DNA of 64,000 bases from Marinobacter bryozoorum (GTDB lineage Bacteria; Pseudomonadota; Gammaproteobacteria; Pseudomonadales; Oleiphilaceae). The stretch covers positions 32,467-96,466 of the forward strand of contig NZ_JAKZAH010000012.1 of the NCBI RefSeq assembly GCF_023156245.1, given 5' to 3'. The translations under genes were made by a program, and so were the position numbers. The notes beneath the pieces were generated by a model. The model was not told the DNA's origin and searched no databases. It saw only the letters and a list, made by a program, of their open reading frames with translations. Below, piece after piece: positions 9,018 to 18,800 of the stretch (positions are counted from its first letter, which is position 1; each line of letters begins with the position of its first letter).

Positions 9018-10808
9018 ATGGCCGAACCGAAACGCAAAATCCGCATCGGTGACCTGCTGGTCCAGAACGAAGTCATCACCGAGCAACAGCTGCAAACCGC
9101 CCTTAAGGAACAGAAAAACACCGGGCGCAAGCTGGGTCGTACCCTCATAGACCTGGGTTATGTCGACGAAGACAGCCTGCTGGATATCCTGTCCCGGCAG
9201 CTGGACGTACCCTTCGTCCAGCTGCGCAATTACCAGTTCGACCAAAACCTGGTCAAAAAGCTGCCGGAGGCCATGGCCCGGCGCTTCCGCTCCATCGTGC
9301 TGGCGGAACAGCAGGGCGAACTGCTGGTGGGCATGGCCGACCCGCTGGACATCTTCGCCTACGACGAACTGGTGCGGGTACTCAAGCAGCCCGTCAAGCA
9401 GGCGGTAGTGCGGGAAAGTGAACTGCTCAGCACCCTCGACCTGGTCTACCGGCGCACCGAGGAAATCGCCTCCCTGGCGGAAGAGCTGGAAGACGAACTG
9501 GGCGACGACGCCTTTGACCTGGCCGACCTGTCCGCCGAGTCCGAGAGCGAAGAGGCCCCGGTGGTCAAGCTGCTCAAGACCCTGTTCGAAGACGCGGTAC
9601 AGGCCCGCAGCTCTGATATCCATATCGAGCCGGATGAGACCGTGGTACGCATTCGCCAGCGGGTGGACGGTGTGCTGCAGGAACAGGTGATGAAAGAGAA
9701 GCGGGTCAACGCCGCCCTGGTCCTGCGCCTGAAGCTGATGGCCGGCCTCAATATTTCCGAGAAGCGCCTGCCCCAGGACGGCCGCTTCAACGTGCGGGTG
9801 AAGGGCCGCAGCATCGACGTGCGGGTATCCACCATGCCGGTGCAGTATGGCGAGTCCGTGGTCATGCGACTGCTGGACCAGTCCGGCGGCACGCTGGACC
9901 TGGAGTCCACCGGCATGCCGGATAACCTGCTGCAGAACTTCCGCCGCATGATCCACAAGCCCCACGGCATGATCCTGGTTACAGGCCCCACGGGTAGCGG
10001 CAAGACCACCACCCTGTATGGCGCACTCACCGAGCTCAACCGCCCGGAAGTGAAGATCATCACCGCCGAGGATCCGGTGGAATACCGCCTGCCCCGGATT
10101 ACCCAGGTGCAGGTGAACCCCCGCATCGGGCTGCAGTTTGCCAACGTATTGCGGGCCGCCCTGCGCCAGGACCCGGATATCATCCTGGTGGGTGAGATGC
10201 GGGACCATGAAACCGTGGAAATCGGCCTGCGCGCCGCCATGACCGGCCACCTTGTGCTGTCCACCCTGCACACCAACGACTCCATCTCCAGCGCCATGCG
10301 CCTGATTGATATGGGCGCCGAACCCTTCCTGGTGGCCAGCTCCCTGATTGGCATCGTCGCCCAGCGGCTGGTGCGCAAGGTGTGTGACAACTGCCGGCAG
10401 TCCTACGAACCCACCCAGCAGGAGCGGGTCTGGCTGAAAAGCTTCGACCTGGATCCCCTGGACCTGGAAGCAGGCTTTGTCCACGGCAAGGGCTGCTACC
10501 AGTGCAGCAACACCGGCTACAAGGGTCGTATCGGCGTCTACGAGATGCTGGAAATGGACGAGCCCATGCTCGACGCCCTGCGCCGCCGTGACGTCTCCGG
10601 CTTTACTCGCGCGGCCCGGCAAAGCAGCCTGTACCGGCCCCTGGGAGCCTGTGCCATGGACTACGCCCTGCGCGGTATCACCAGCCTGGCGGAAGTCGCC
10701 CGGGTGGCGGCCACCTCCGAAGCCGATATGTCCCTGGACGCCACTGACCTGGAGCAGGCCGCTGACGACGCCGTCGCAGAAGCCGCCGCCGGAGCGGAGG
10801 ACAACTGA
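9018..10808 (+). CDS. mshE: MSHA pilus extension ATPase MshE
   Basis: The hexameric ATPase that polymerises MSHA pilin, 596 aa. The N-terminal MshEN domain (about 9-150) carries the repeated RIGDLL...LGRTLIDLGYV signature known from MshE to bind c-di-GMP. The motor domain has Walker A GPTGSGKT at 323-330, an Asp box and Walker B (ILVGEMRD), His box (TLHTND) and a four-cysteine zinc site (CDNC near 455, CYQC near 492). Pilus extension should therefore respond to c-di-GMP; a GGDEF-bearing gene lies 15 kb downstream at 24962. The C-terminus is a short acidic tail. Confidence 0.95.
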   Translation: MAEPKRKIRIGDLLVQNEVITEQQLQTALKEQKNTGRKLGRTLIDLGYVDEDSLLDILSRQLDVPFVQLRNYQFDQNLVKKLPEAMARRFRSIVLAEQQGELLVGMADPLDIFAYDELVRVLKQPVKQAVVRESELLSTLDLVYRRTEEIASLAEELEDELGDDAFDLADLSAESESEEAPVVKLLKTLFEDAVQARSSDIHIEPDETVVRIRQRVDGVLQEQVMKEKRVNAALVLRLKLMAGLNISEKRLPQDGRFNVRVKGRSIDVRVSTMPVQYGESVVMRLLDQSGGTLDLESTGMPDNLLQNFRRMIHKPHGMILVTGPTGSGKTTTLYGALTELNRPEVKIITAEDPVEYRLPRITQVQVNPRIGLQFANVLRAALRQDPDIILVGEMRDHETVEIGLRAAMTGHLVLSTLHTNDSISSAMRLIDMGAEPFLVASSLIGIVAQRLVRKVCDNCRQSYEPTQQERVWLKSFDLDPLDLEAGFVHGKGCYQCSNTGYKGRIGVYEMLEMDEPMLDALRRRDVSGFTRAARQSSLYRPLGACAMDYALRGITSLAEVARVAATSEADMSLDATDLEQAADDAVAEAAAGAEDN

Positions 10809-12037
10809 TGCAGTTCAGTTACCGGGGCAAGGACAGCAAGGGCATATTGCAGCGGGGCAGCCTGGCCGCCACCAACGCGGATGCCGCTGCCAGCGAACTG
10901 CTGCGACAGGGCATCACGCCACTGGCCATTGAAGAGCAGCAGCAAACTGTCTCCCTCAGTGACCGCTTTGAGCGAATCCCCCTGTTCCGCCGCAAGGTCA
11001 CCCTGGACGAGAAAATCGTCTTCTGCCGGCAGATGTACGCCCTGACCAAGGCAGGCATCCCCCTGATCCGCACCATGCGAGGTCTGGCAGAAACCACCCG
11101 CTCGAAGGAGCTGGGCGAAGTACTGGAAGACGTCACCGACCGGCTGGAGTCCGGGGCCAACATGGCCACCGCCTTCCAGGCCCATCCCGGGGTATTTTCC
11201 GACCTGTTCGTGGCCATGATCCACGTCGGGGAGAACACCGGTATGCTGGACGACGCCTTCAAGCGCCTGTCCGAGATCCTGGAACTGGAGCGGGACACCA
11301 AGCGCCGGCTCAAGCAGGCCATGCGTTACCCCATGTTCGTGGTCGTCGCCCTGTTTGCCGCACTGATGGTGGTGAACTTCCTGGTCATACCGAAATTCTC
11401 CGCGGTTTTCGACAAGCTCGGCGCAGACCTTCCGTTCCTGACCCAGGTGCTGGTGGGTACCTCGAACTTCCTGATCAATTACTGGTACGTGATGTTGTTT
11501 GCCGTGGCTATCACGATCGTATTGCTGCGCCAGTGGGTACAAACCGACCAGGGCCGCCTGACCTGGGACCGCTACAAACTGAAAATCCCCATCATCGGAC
11601 CGCTGCTGGAGCTGATTACCCTGAGCCGCTTTTCCAGGAACTTCGCCAGTATGCTGTCCGCCGGCATGCCGGTTACCCACGCTTTATCGGTAGTCTCCGA
11701 CGCCACCGACAACGCCTGGATTGCACAGCATATCCGGGAAATGCGCCACGGCATCGAGCGCGGCGAAAGCCTGCTCAGAACCGCCCGTAACAGCGGCATG
11801 TTCACCCCGCTGATCCTGCAGATGATCGCTGTGGGGGAAGAAACCGGTTCCGTCGACGACATGCTCAACAACGTCGCGGACTTCTACGACGAAGACGTGG
11901 ACTTCGGCCTCAAGCGACTGGCGGAATCCATCGAACCGATCCTGATTGTAGCCATGGGCATACTGGTCCTGATCCTGGCCCTGGGCGTATTCCTGCCCAT
12001 CTGGGACCTGGGCGCAGCCGCCATGGGGCGGGGGTGA
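10808..12037 (+). CDS. mshG: MSHA inner-membrane platform protein MshG
   Basis: A 409-aa polytopic inner-membrane protein of the GspF/PilC family, which couples MshE to pilin insertion. Two T2SSF repeats are visible, each with FSRNFASMLSAGMP-like / RQMYALTKAGIPL motifs (about 75-90 and 275-290). Three membrane segments are predicted near 176-198, 222-241 and 378-401. The start ATG shares bases with the mshE stop (TGATG). Confidence 0.93.
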   Translation: MQFSYRGKDSKGILQRGSLAATNADAAASELLRQGITPLAIEEQQQTVSLSDRFERIPLFRRKVTLDEKIVFCRQMYALTKAGIPLIRTMRGLAETTRSKELGEVLEDVTDRLESGANMATAFQAHPGVFSDLFVAMIHVGENTGMLDDAFKRLSEILELERDTKRRLKQAMRYPMFVVVALFAALMVVNFLVIPKFSAVFDKLGADLPFLTQVLVGTSNFLINYWYVMLFAVAITIVLLRQWVQTDQGRLTWDRYKLKIPIIGPLLELITLSRFSRNFASMLSAGMPVTHALSVVSDATDNAWIAQHIREMRHGIERGESLLRTARNSGMFTPLILQMIAVGEETGSVDDMLNNVADFYDEDVDFGLKRLAESIEPILIVAMGILVLILALGVFLPIWDLGAAAMGRG

Positions 12038-12040
12038 GGC

Positions 12041-12574
12041 TTGGCCGCACCGCAGGGCCGCATCACGGCAGACAGTCGCCGGCGGTTCCGGGGGCTGGTG
12101 GCGTTCAGCGTACTGGGTATTGCGGCCTGGTTTTTGCTGGATGCCGTAGAGCAAACGCAATACCGGGCCGAGCAGCAAATGGCCCGGCTGATGCTCAACC
12201 AGGTGCGCAGCGCACTGGTGGTGCGGGGTGCGGAGGCCATGCTGGCACGCCAGGGGTCGCTGAAAGAGCTTGAAGGCCTGAATCCGTTACCCTTGCTGGA
12301 CGTGGGTGAAGGTCAAAGTTTTGACAACGAATGTGAAACGTCAGCCACCGACAAGCGGGGCTGGTGCTTCAACCAGGACAGGGGATGGCTGGTCTACCGG
12401 CCCGGCCAGCCACTGACCCTGGAAGGCCGCCAGAGGGAACAGGGCGAGCCGTTTATCTGGCAGGTGCAGGTGAACTACGCCGGAACTGTCAAACAAGGCA
12501 AAAACAACAAGAAACGGGCAACCGGTCTCAAACTGACCGAGATTGATGCCCATCAAGTAAGCGAAACTCAGTAG
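12041..12574 (+). CDS. mshF: MSHA biogenesis protein MshF
   Basis: A 177-aa protein with one N-terminal transmembrane helix (about 16-35) and a small extracytoplasmic domain with two cysteines (residues about 98-108), possibly disulfide-bonded. The proposed start is TTG 12041, three bases after the mshG stop with a GGGGTGAGG stretch upstream; no ATG is close by. Identity as MshF comes from its place between mshG and the pilin genes and its topology. Confidence 0.7.
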   Translation: MAAPQGRITADSRRRFRGLVAFSVLGIAAWFLLDAVEQTQYRAEQQMARLMLNQVRSALVVRGAEAMLARQGSLKELEGLNPLPLLDVGEGQSFDNECETSATDKRGWCFNQDRGWLVYRPGQPLTLEGRQREQGEPFIWQVQVNYAGTVKQGKNNKKRATGLKLTEIDAHQVSETQ

Positions 12575-12637
12575 AGTTCAGTAAAGTCAGTGTATGAGAC
12601 AATTATTTAAATGTCGCAATAAACGGGGAACGACAGA

Positions 12638-13138
12638 ATGAACAGCAAGCAAAAACAGAAGGGGTTCACCCTCATCGAACTGGTGGTGGTCATCGCCATC
12701 CTGGCCATCCTGGCAGCCTTCGCTCTGCCGCGGTTTGCGCAGCTTTCGGAGCAGGCGCACCGGTCCAGTATTCAGGGCACTGCTGGCGCCTTGAGTGCTG
12801 GTGTTGCCTTGGTTAAGGCCCAGTGGGTGACCAATGGTTCAACAGCAGCGGTAGCGTCAGTAGAGGGGTTTGGTGATTTTGCAGATGGGACGGGCGTCGC
12901 AGCTACAGATGACGGGTGGCCGGATCCTACCCAAGGTGATGGTTGCACTGCTTTATGGGACAAATTGCTCCAGTCAAATGCCCCATCCGTTGCTCCCGCA
13001 GCGAATGCCGACGATTCTGCTGACTACTGGGCAACCGCAGATGGTACCGAATGCGAATATGAGTACCAGCTGGATGGTGAAGGAAGCACGATTACTTATG
13101 ATTCGGCTGATGGCTCTGTAACCACCAACATCAATTAA
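12638..13138 (+). CDS. mshB: MSHA pilin protein MshB
   Basis: A 166-aa type IV prepilin. A short charged leader ends KQKG, followed by [22 protein letters not shown]; cleavage by prepilin peptidase is expected between Gly and Phe. An [16 protein letters not shown] stretch matches the MshA/MshB family. Two Cys residues bound the C-terminal loop. An AACGGGGAA stretch precedes the ATG. The 63-bp AT-richer gap before it (12575-12637) is the first real break inside the operon and could carry a separate pilin promoter, though no clear -35/-10 pair was found. Confidence 0.85.
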   Translation: MNSKQKQKGFTLIELVVVIAILAILAAFALPRFAQLSEQAHRSSIQGTAGALSAGVALVKAQWVTNGSTAAVASVEGFGDFADGTGVAATDDGWPDPTQGDGCTALWDKLLQSNAPSVAPAANADDSADYWATADGTECEYEYQLDGEGSTITYDSADGSVTTNIN

Positions 13139-13181
13139 ACCCACGACAATCTTTATGAATATGATGAGTAGGAGTAGCACC

Positions 13182-13643
13182 ATGCAAAATATGATTCCGA
13201 ACAGAAAGGAAAAAGGCTTCACCCTGATCGAACTGGTCATGGTGATCGTGATTCTGGGCATCCTGGCGGCGTTTGCGTTGCCGCGGTTTGCGGATTTTGG
13301 GACTGATGCACGTGTGGCCTCTATTAGTGGGGCCGCGGGCTCTGTTAAATCAGCCTCGGCAATTGCACACAGCCGGTGGATCGCAGATGGAAGCGTCGCG
13401 AGCCAGAATGTTGATTTGGATGGCACTACGGTAACGATGTCAGCGACGGGCTACCCCACAGCTGATGACGCTGGCATCGGTGAGGCTGCACAGTTAGACA
13501 TTGCGGACTATACCATTACTCCAGGCAGTGGCTCTGCGACCATTACGATTAAAGGATTTACCGCCGATCCAGCGAACGAGTGCCAGTTTAGCTATGATCC
13601 TTCTGATGGCTCAGTAAGCGGCTTAGAAACAGACGGTTGCTGA
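13182..13643 (+). CDS. mshA: MSHA major pilin MshA
   Basis: A 153-aa prepilin, likely the major subunit of the pilus. Start ATG 13182 was chosen because GTAGGAGTAGC sits just upstream; three earlier in-frame ATGs (13155, 13161, 13164) lack a ribosome site. The leader ends KEKG; the mature N-terminus starts [24 protein letters not shown]. The C-terminal cysteines (ANECQF and the terminal DGC) should form the D-region disulfide loop. Base composition is less GC-rich than the platform genes, as is common for exposed pilins. A hairpin follows the stop. Confidence 0.88.
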   Translation: MQNMIPNRKEKGFTLIELVMVIVILGILAAFALPRFADFGTDARVASISGAAGSVKSASAIAHSRWIADGSVASQNVDLDGTTVTMSATGYPTADDAGIGEAAQLDIADYTITPGSGSATITIKGFTADPANECQFSYDPSDGSVSGLETDGC

Positions 13644-13662
13644 TCAAATTAAGACTTGATCA
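13641..13662 (+). terminator. Hairpin just after mshA
   Basis: A 7-bp perfect inverted repeat, TGATCAA (13641-13647) and TTGATCA (13656-13662), begins at the mshA stop codon itself. There is no T-run, so it is more likely an mRNA-stabilising or partial-termination structure than a full terminator. It would help keep mshA expression above that of mshC-Q. Confidence 0.5.
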
Positions 13663-13701
13663 CTGAGTGATAAGTACTTGGAGCGGCCTTTGGGAGAAAA
13701 T

Positions 13702-14202
13702 ATGGCCATTCAGGCTCGATCAGGGGTTGATGGCTTTACCTTGATTGAACTGGTAACCGTCATTGTTCTGGTTGGTGCATTATCCTTACTTGGAATAGGC
13801 CTCTTCGCAAGAGAGTCCTCCTTTTCACCCCTGCTGGCCGCCCAGCAACTGGAGTCCGCCACGCTGCTTGCTCAACAAGCAGCGTTGGCGGGAAATCCTG
13901 ATCGATTCCTGAGCATTGATCAGGATGCGCCAGAAGACCTCTTTATCTTTCGGGTCCACGATAACGATCCGAACACGAATACAGTCAGTGAATTCTCTCT
14001 GCGCCGTGGAGGCGCAACCGTAACCATAACAGTTAATGGCACCCCGATACCGCTTCCGGCCGCTATTGAGTTCAATAAAATGGGTGCGCCTGCGCCTTCT
14101 GTAGACAGAACTATTGATATTTCTGGTGACAGCAGTATTCGTCTATGTCTGAACAGGCTAGGGGCTCTGTATCGGGTCAGCACCAGCGAGAGTTGCCAAT
14201 GA
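13702..14202 (+). CDS. mshC: MSHA minor pilin MshC
   Basis: A 166-aa prepilin-like protein with leader ending GVDG and core FTLIELVTVIVLVGALSLLG. Start ATG 13702 is preceded by TTTGGGAGAAAAT (a good ribosome site); a TTG 24 bases upstream is possible but less likely. Expected to be a minor pilin in the pilus tip complex. Its last bases overlap the next start. Confidence 0.82.
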   Translation: MAIQARSGVDGFTLIELVTVIVLVGALSLLGIGLFARESSFSPLLAAQQLESATLLAQQAALAGNPDRFLSIDQDAPEDLFIFRVHDNDPNTNTVSEFSLRRGGATVTITVNGTPIPLPAAIEFNKMGAPAPSVDRTIDISGDSSIRLCLNRLGALYRVSTSESCQ

Positions 14203-14705
14203 ACTTCCGCTCTGGCCAGCATAGAGGCGCCACCCTGGTGGAATTGGTCATGACCATCGTCATAATCAGCATCGCCATTTCCGGCGTAGTGGGTGCCTTT
14301 TCGTTGATTGCTGCTCGCAGCGCCGATCCCCTCAACCAGACCCGCGCGATTGCCCTGTCACAGCTTTACTTCGATGAAATCCTGTCCCGCAAGTATGAGC
14401 AAAATACTCCGGACGGTGGTGTGCCCAGGGAAGAAGGGTGTTCCATAGGCCCTGAAATTGGTGAATCGGATCGGGAAGACTTCAATGATGTGGACGACTA
14501 CGACGGGTTGGATGAATCCCCGCCGTTGGATGCCGATGGCAACCCGGTCGATCCGGCCTACCAGAACTTCCGTGTGCAGGTGGCGGTGGCCTGTGCGGGC
14601 GATAATGTCGGTCTTCCTGCCGATGATGCCAAGCGCATCACTATTACTGTCACTGACCCCTCGGATAACGAGTATGTCTTCGCCGGCTACCGGGGGAACT
14701 TCTGA
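14199..14705 (+). CDS. mshD: MSHA minor pilin MshD
   Basis: A 168-aa prepilin-like protein. The leader ends QHRG, followed by ATLVELVMTIVIISIAISGV; position +1 is Ala rather than Phe, as in several GspI/MshD proteins. The middle is acidic (DFNDVDDYDGLDESPPLDADG), which may bind calcium. ATG 14199 overlaps the mshC stop. Confidence 0.82.
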   Translation: MNFRSGQHRGATLVELVMTIVIISIAISGVVGAFSLIAARSADPLNQTRAIALSQLYFDEILSRKYEQNTPDGGVPREEGCSIGPEIGESDREDFNDVDDYDGLDESPPLDADGNPVDPAYQNFRVQVAVACAGDNVGLPADDAKRITITVTDPSDNEYVFAGYRGNF

Positions 14706-15493
14706 TGCGCAGGGCGCGTGGATTTACGCTGGTGGAACTGGTGATGGTTATTGTGCTGTTGTCCATCGTCGCCACCATTTCAGTGCAGTTCGTGGCCATG
14801 TCTACCCGTGGTGCCCTGGAGCTGAGTGCGCGGCAGAAGCGGGCGCTGCAGGGCGTCGTGGTCAGCGAACAACTGAGCCGGGATTTGCGCTCGGCCTTCG
14901 CGTTTTCGGTGCGTGCCAACGGTAACTGTATTGAATGGCTGCCGATCGCGGGCGCGACCTTATACCGAAGTCTTACCCGTCCACCGGACCAGGACGACAT
15001 CGACATCGTACCTGTAGCTACTCTGTCACCGGTGGTCTCGCCCCTGAGGGCCATTGTTTATGGTTACGGTACCGGACAGAGTGCGCTATATGGCTCGTCA
15101 GATCCGGGCCCCGTATCCCCACCTGTGGATGGCAGCTTTGGTGCTGGCGATGACACCGTGCCACTGACCGCTGGGCACCGCTTCGCACAGCGCTCACCAG
15201 AGCGTCGCCTGTACCTGATTGGTCAACCGGTCAGCGTGTGCCAGCAGGGCGACCGCCTGATTCGTTACGAGGACTATGGCCGAAACCTATCCCAGCCGGC
15301 GCCACCAGTCGGCGGGGATTCCGCAGTGCTCGCGGCAAACCTGGAGCTCAGCTCAGCAAACTTTACAGTGGAACAGGCCACGTTTCAGCGGGCGGCCGTG
15401 GTCAAGTTTTCCTTTACCCTGGAAGACGGTGACGGCGGCACAGGCGAAACCACCACGTTCAGCCAGGAGGTCCAGATCCGCAATGCGCCCTGA
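14705..15493 (+). CDS. mshO: MSHA minor pilin MshO
   Basis: A 262-aa prepilin-like protein with leader MRRARG and core FTLVELVMVIVLLSIVATISV, the GspJ-like member of the tip complex. Translationally coupled to mshD (TGATG). Its final codons overlap mshP by 11 bases. Confidence 0.85.
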   Translation: MRRARGFTLVELVMVIVLLSIVATISVQFVAMSTRGALELSARQKRALQGVVVSEQLSRDLRSAFAFSVRANGNCIEWLPIAGATLYRSLTRPPDQDDIDIVPVATLSPVVSPLRAIVYGYGTGQSALYGSSDPGPVSPPVDGSFGAGDDTVPLTAGHRFAQRSPERRLYLIGQPVSVCQQGDRLIRYEDYGRNLSQPAPPVGGDSAVLAANLELSSANFTVEQATFQRAAVVKFSFTLEDGDGGTGETTTFSQEVQIRNAP

Positions 15494-15896
15494 TCGATTC
15501 CTCCAGAAGCAGCAAGGCGCCGGCTTGCCGGTGGCTCTGTTCATCATTACCGTACTCGCCCTGCTGGTGGTTGCCATGGCGCAGCTCCAGCAGCGCAGCG
15601 GTGACGCTCTGGATTTACAGATTCTGTCCCAGAGAGCCTTTATGGCAGCGGAAAGCGGGGCGCAGGTTGCTGTCACCGATGTGCTTCATGAGGGCCGCAG
15701 TTGCGACGCAACCTGGGAGATAACCTATTCAGGCCCAGGTCTCACTGGCTGCCGGGCAGTGCTGAGTTGTGGAACCACGGATGTATCCGATGTAGGGGGA
15801 GGTGGGGGAAATACGCTCTATCAATTTGTTAGTACCGGTATTTGTGGAGGTGGAGCGGAGCAGGCAAGTCGGAAAGTTGAGGTGCGAGTGCGATGA
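15483..15896 (+). CDS. mshP: MSHA biogenesis protein MshP (PilX/GspK-like)
   Basis: A 137-aa protein with N-terminal QQGAGLPVALFIITVLALLVVAM, a degenerate prepilin-type helix (Gly before Leu) as in PilX/MshP proteins, and four cysteines in the C-terminal half. The start ATG 15483 lies inside the mshO 3' end, with AGGAGG about 12 bases upstream of it. Likely a small pseudopilin of the tip complex. Confidence 0.78.
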   Translation: MRPDRFLQKQQGAGLPVALFIITVLALLVVAMAQLQQRSGDALDLQILSQRAFMAAESGAQVAVTDVLHEGRSCDATWEITYSGPGLTGCRAVLSCGTTDVSDVGGGGGNTLYQFVSTGICGGGAEQASRKVEVRVR

Positions 15897-18800
15897 AAGG
15901 CTGTAGTCTTCTATTAAAACGGTTAGCCGGTGTGGTTACCTTGCTCGCGCTCTCGACAACCATAGGCCAGGCAGGGGAGTTGGTTCTGGGAGATCCAGGA
16001 TCAGGTATCTTTACCGTCCCCGTCGGAGTAGAAGAGATAACCGTTGAAGTGTGGGGCGCAGGCGGCAGCGGCCGCGGCGGTGCACGTGGCGGAGGCGGCG
16101 GAGGTGCCTACGCCCGGGGCACCTTCACGGTTTCGCCGGGCGCCACTCTCGATTATTACGTGGGCGCGGGGGCTGAGCCAGATAGTGTTCTTGCCGGGGA
16201 GTCCAGTTGGTTTCGTTCACCCAGTGATCTGCTCGCCTCGGGAGGACGAAGCGCTGCCAGTATGAATGGACGTCAGGGGGCTCCAGGCGGATCGACCGGT
16301 TTATACACCGGGGGCGCCGGCGCTGAGGGCGTGGATTATTGGTGGGTATCCCGCGGTGGGGGCGGAGGTTCGTCTGCCGGAAGCCAGCAAAACGGCACGT
16401 CGGCCTTTGACCGCGATGGCGCCATCGCGCCTTTTGACGGTGGTAATGGCGGGGATGCGGGAACAACCCTGCTCTGGTTTTTTGGAAGTAACGGGGGCCC
16501 GGGTTCCCAGCCAGGTGGCGGCGGTGGTGGCGGACGAGATGGCGGGCTCGGCGGTCGGGGCGCTGACGGCCAGATCAGATTTACGTGGACGCCAGATGAG
16601 GATGAAGGCGGCGGTATCGGGTGCGACGCTTCTTTTCCGGATGGAATCTCAAGCTACAACGGTGGTCAAATCCATTTTGGCTACAATGCCCAGCTTATAG
16701 GCAGCCCGGATGGCCAGCTGGAGGCCGGCACCTTGACAAAGAACGGCGGCTCAAACCTTGGTACATGCGGTGGTGCCGACTGTACTGCCAACAATGGATC
16801 TGCCCAGCCCCTGAAACTTCCGCCCTTCCCGGATATCAATGCTCCCGGCGGCACAAATCTTTATCTTGGATACCAGGAAGCGCGAACCGTTGGCGCTAAC
16901 GGCAACCGGTTCTCGTCGATCGGCACCAACACCGAAGCGCAACTCACCTTTTCAGCCAATCAGGACACTTACTATATCGGTGCCTTGAATCTGGGCTATA
17001 ACACGACCGTATTCCTTCATCCCGGCGACTACTACCTGGGCAGCATTTCAATCAACTCGGAAGTAGACGTTCAGGTGCTGGGTTCAGGTACGGCGAGGTT
17101 GTTTGTTAATGGCGATGTTAACCTGGGCTCTCCTTCCTACTTTAACTCTCCGGGTATCGATCAGGCGGGTAACGTATCGCAACTGCTTGTGGCCTCTTAC
17201 GGCAACGTTTCGCTCAATAATAATGCCACCCTCAGTGGTGCCGTATTCGCCATGGGGAATATTACTCTGGGGTCCGCATCCTACGTGTATGGTGGGGCAA
17301 CAGCAGCGAATATTACTCTGGACACGAATTCCAGGCTCTACTTCCAAAGTCAGGGTATGGCCAATGTGGACTTTGGCGGAGTCTGCGAAGGGTCAGAGGG
17401 TGAAACCTATGACCATCTACGAATCGTGCACCCAGACATCGGCCTGACCTGCCGGGCATCGCAAGTGTCCATCCTGGCCTGTGCTGACGCCGCATGTAAT
17501 ACCTTGTACACAGACCCGGTAGACGTGGTGATGGGCCCGGCAGGCTGGGCGCCCTCAGCGGCTTTTTCAATCGTGGGGGGGGCGGCTACCCGCGCCTTCC
17601 AGAGATCATCAGAGGGCAGCGTAACGCTCGATGTCCTTGACGCTTATCCACTCCCGGAAAACAACAGGGTGTGCGCGTCAGCAGGCGGCACCAGCAGTTG
17701 CGAGATCGAGTTCCTGGATACGGCCTTCTTCCTCAACCTGCCGGAGCTTCGTGCTGGTGTGGAGGACACGTTCACCATGGCGGCACTTGAGAAAGACACG
17801 CAATCTGGCCAGTGCGTAGCCCTGTTTGAAGGACAAACCGTCAATGTCGGATTTCACTCAAACTACCTTATCCCGGACGAATCGAATCTGTCGGCCACTC
17901 CTCGGGTCGTGCTCAATAACGTTGAAATTCACAACGACGAGTCCACCTGGACACAGGTTCCCGTCAGCTTTAACGCCAACGGCGAAGCCACGCCTACGAT
18001 CCGGTATGACGACGCTGGGGAACTTGGATTATCCGCGCTCTATGAGCAGGCCGGACAGCCTGACGGTGGCGAACTCACAATTGAAACCATCGCGGGTACC
18101 AACGTATTTACCTCCACCCCGTTCGGGTTCTGCCTGGAGGCAACGTCGCAGAACTGGTCGTGCACGGAGCCATTTTCTGAATGCTCCGTGTTGGCTGCTG
18201 CTGGCGATCCCTTTGACCTTCGGGTGGCCGCGGTGGCCAGTGAGCCCGGCGGGAATGACAATCTCTGCGTCGACAATTCCATCACACAAAATTTCCGGGC
18301 AACGCTTGATATTGACCACTCCCTGATAGCGCCATCAGTGTCGGAAGATGAACAGGATGAGGCAAAGGGTGACCTGGGAGTGAGCGAGGTAACTTTCACC
18401 CAGGGCGATGCGGGCGAGGTGACGTTATCGCAGACGGTTAGCGAAGTGGGTGTCTTCGATTTCGGGATTCCGGCAGGCCAGGAGTACCTGACGGACAGAA
18501 CCCTGCCGGGTGCCGAACTGGAAGCTGATGAGGGTGAATACGTCGGGCGCCTGACCCCTGCGCGCTTCGAGGTGGTTCAGACCACTGCCGACCATGGCAC
18601 ATTGCAGGCCGGCTGCGCTGTCACAGATGCCGACGATATCCACTTTGTTGACCAGCCAATGTTCTGGGAGCTGCCGCCGTCGTTTGAAATCAACGCGCTT
18701 AACCGCCAGGGAGGCCTCACCAGGAACTACACCCGGGGAGGCTTCCGTAAACTGGATGCGCCCGATGTTGAGAGGGTATTCCCCTCTGAAGATGAGGTTC

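Noticed and set aside
8997..10622. A 541-codon open frame on the minus strand across mshE
   Set aside because: Same reason: the plus strand carries intact ATPase motifs and the minus-strand product is low in sense (His/Gln/Val-rich antisense pattern).
12847..12858. Second ops-like motif (AGCGGTAGCGTC) in mshB
   Set aside because: It lacks the leading GG and lies mid-gene in a pilus operon; regarded as chance.
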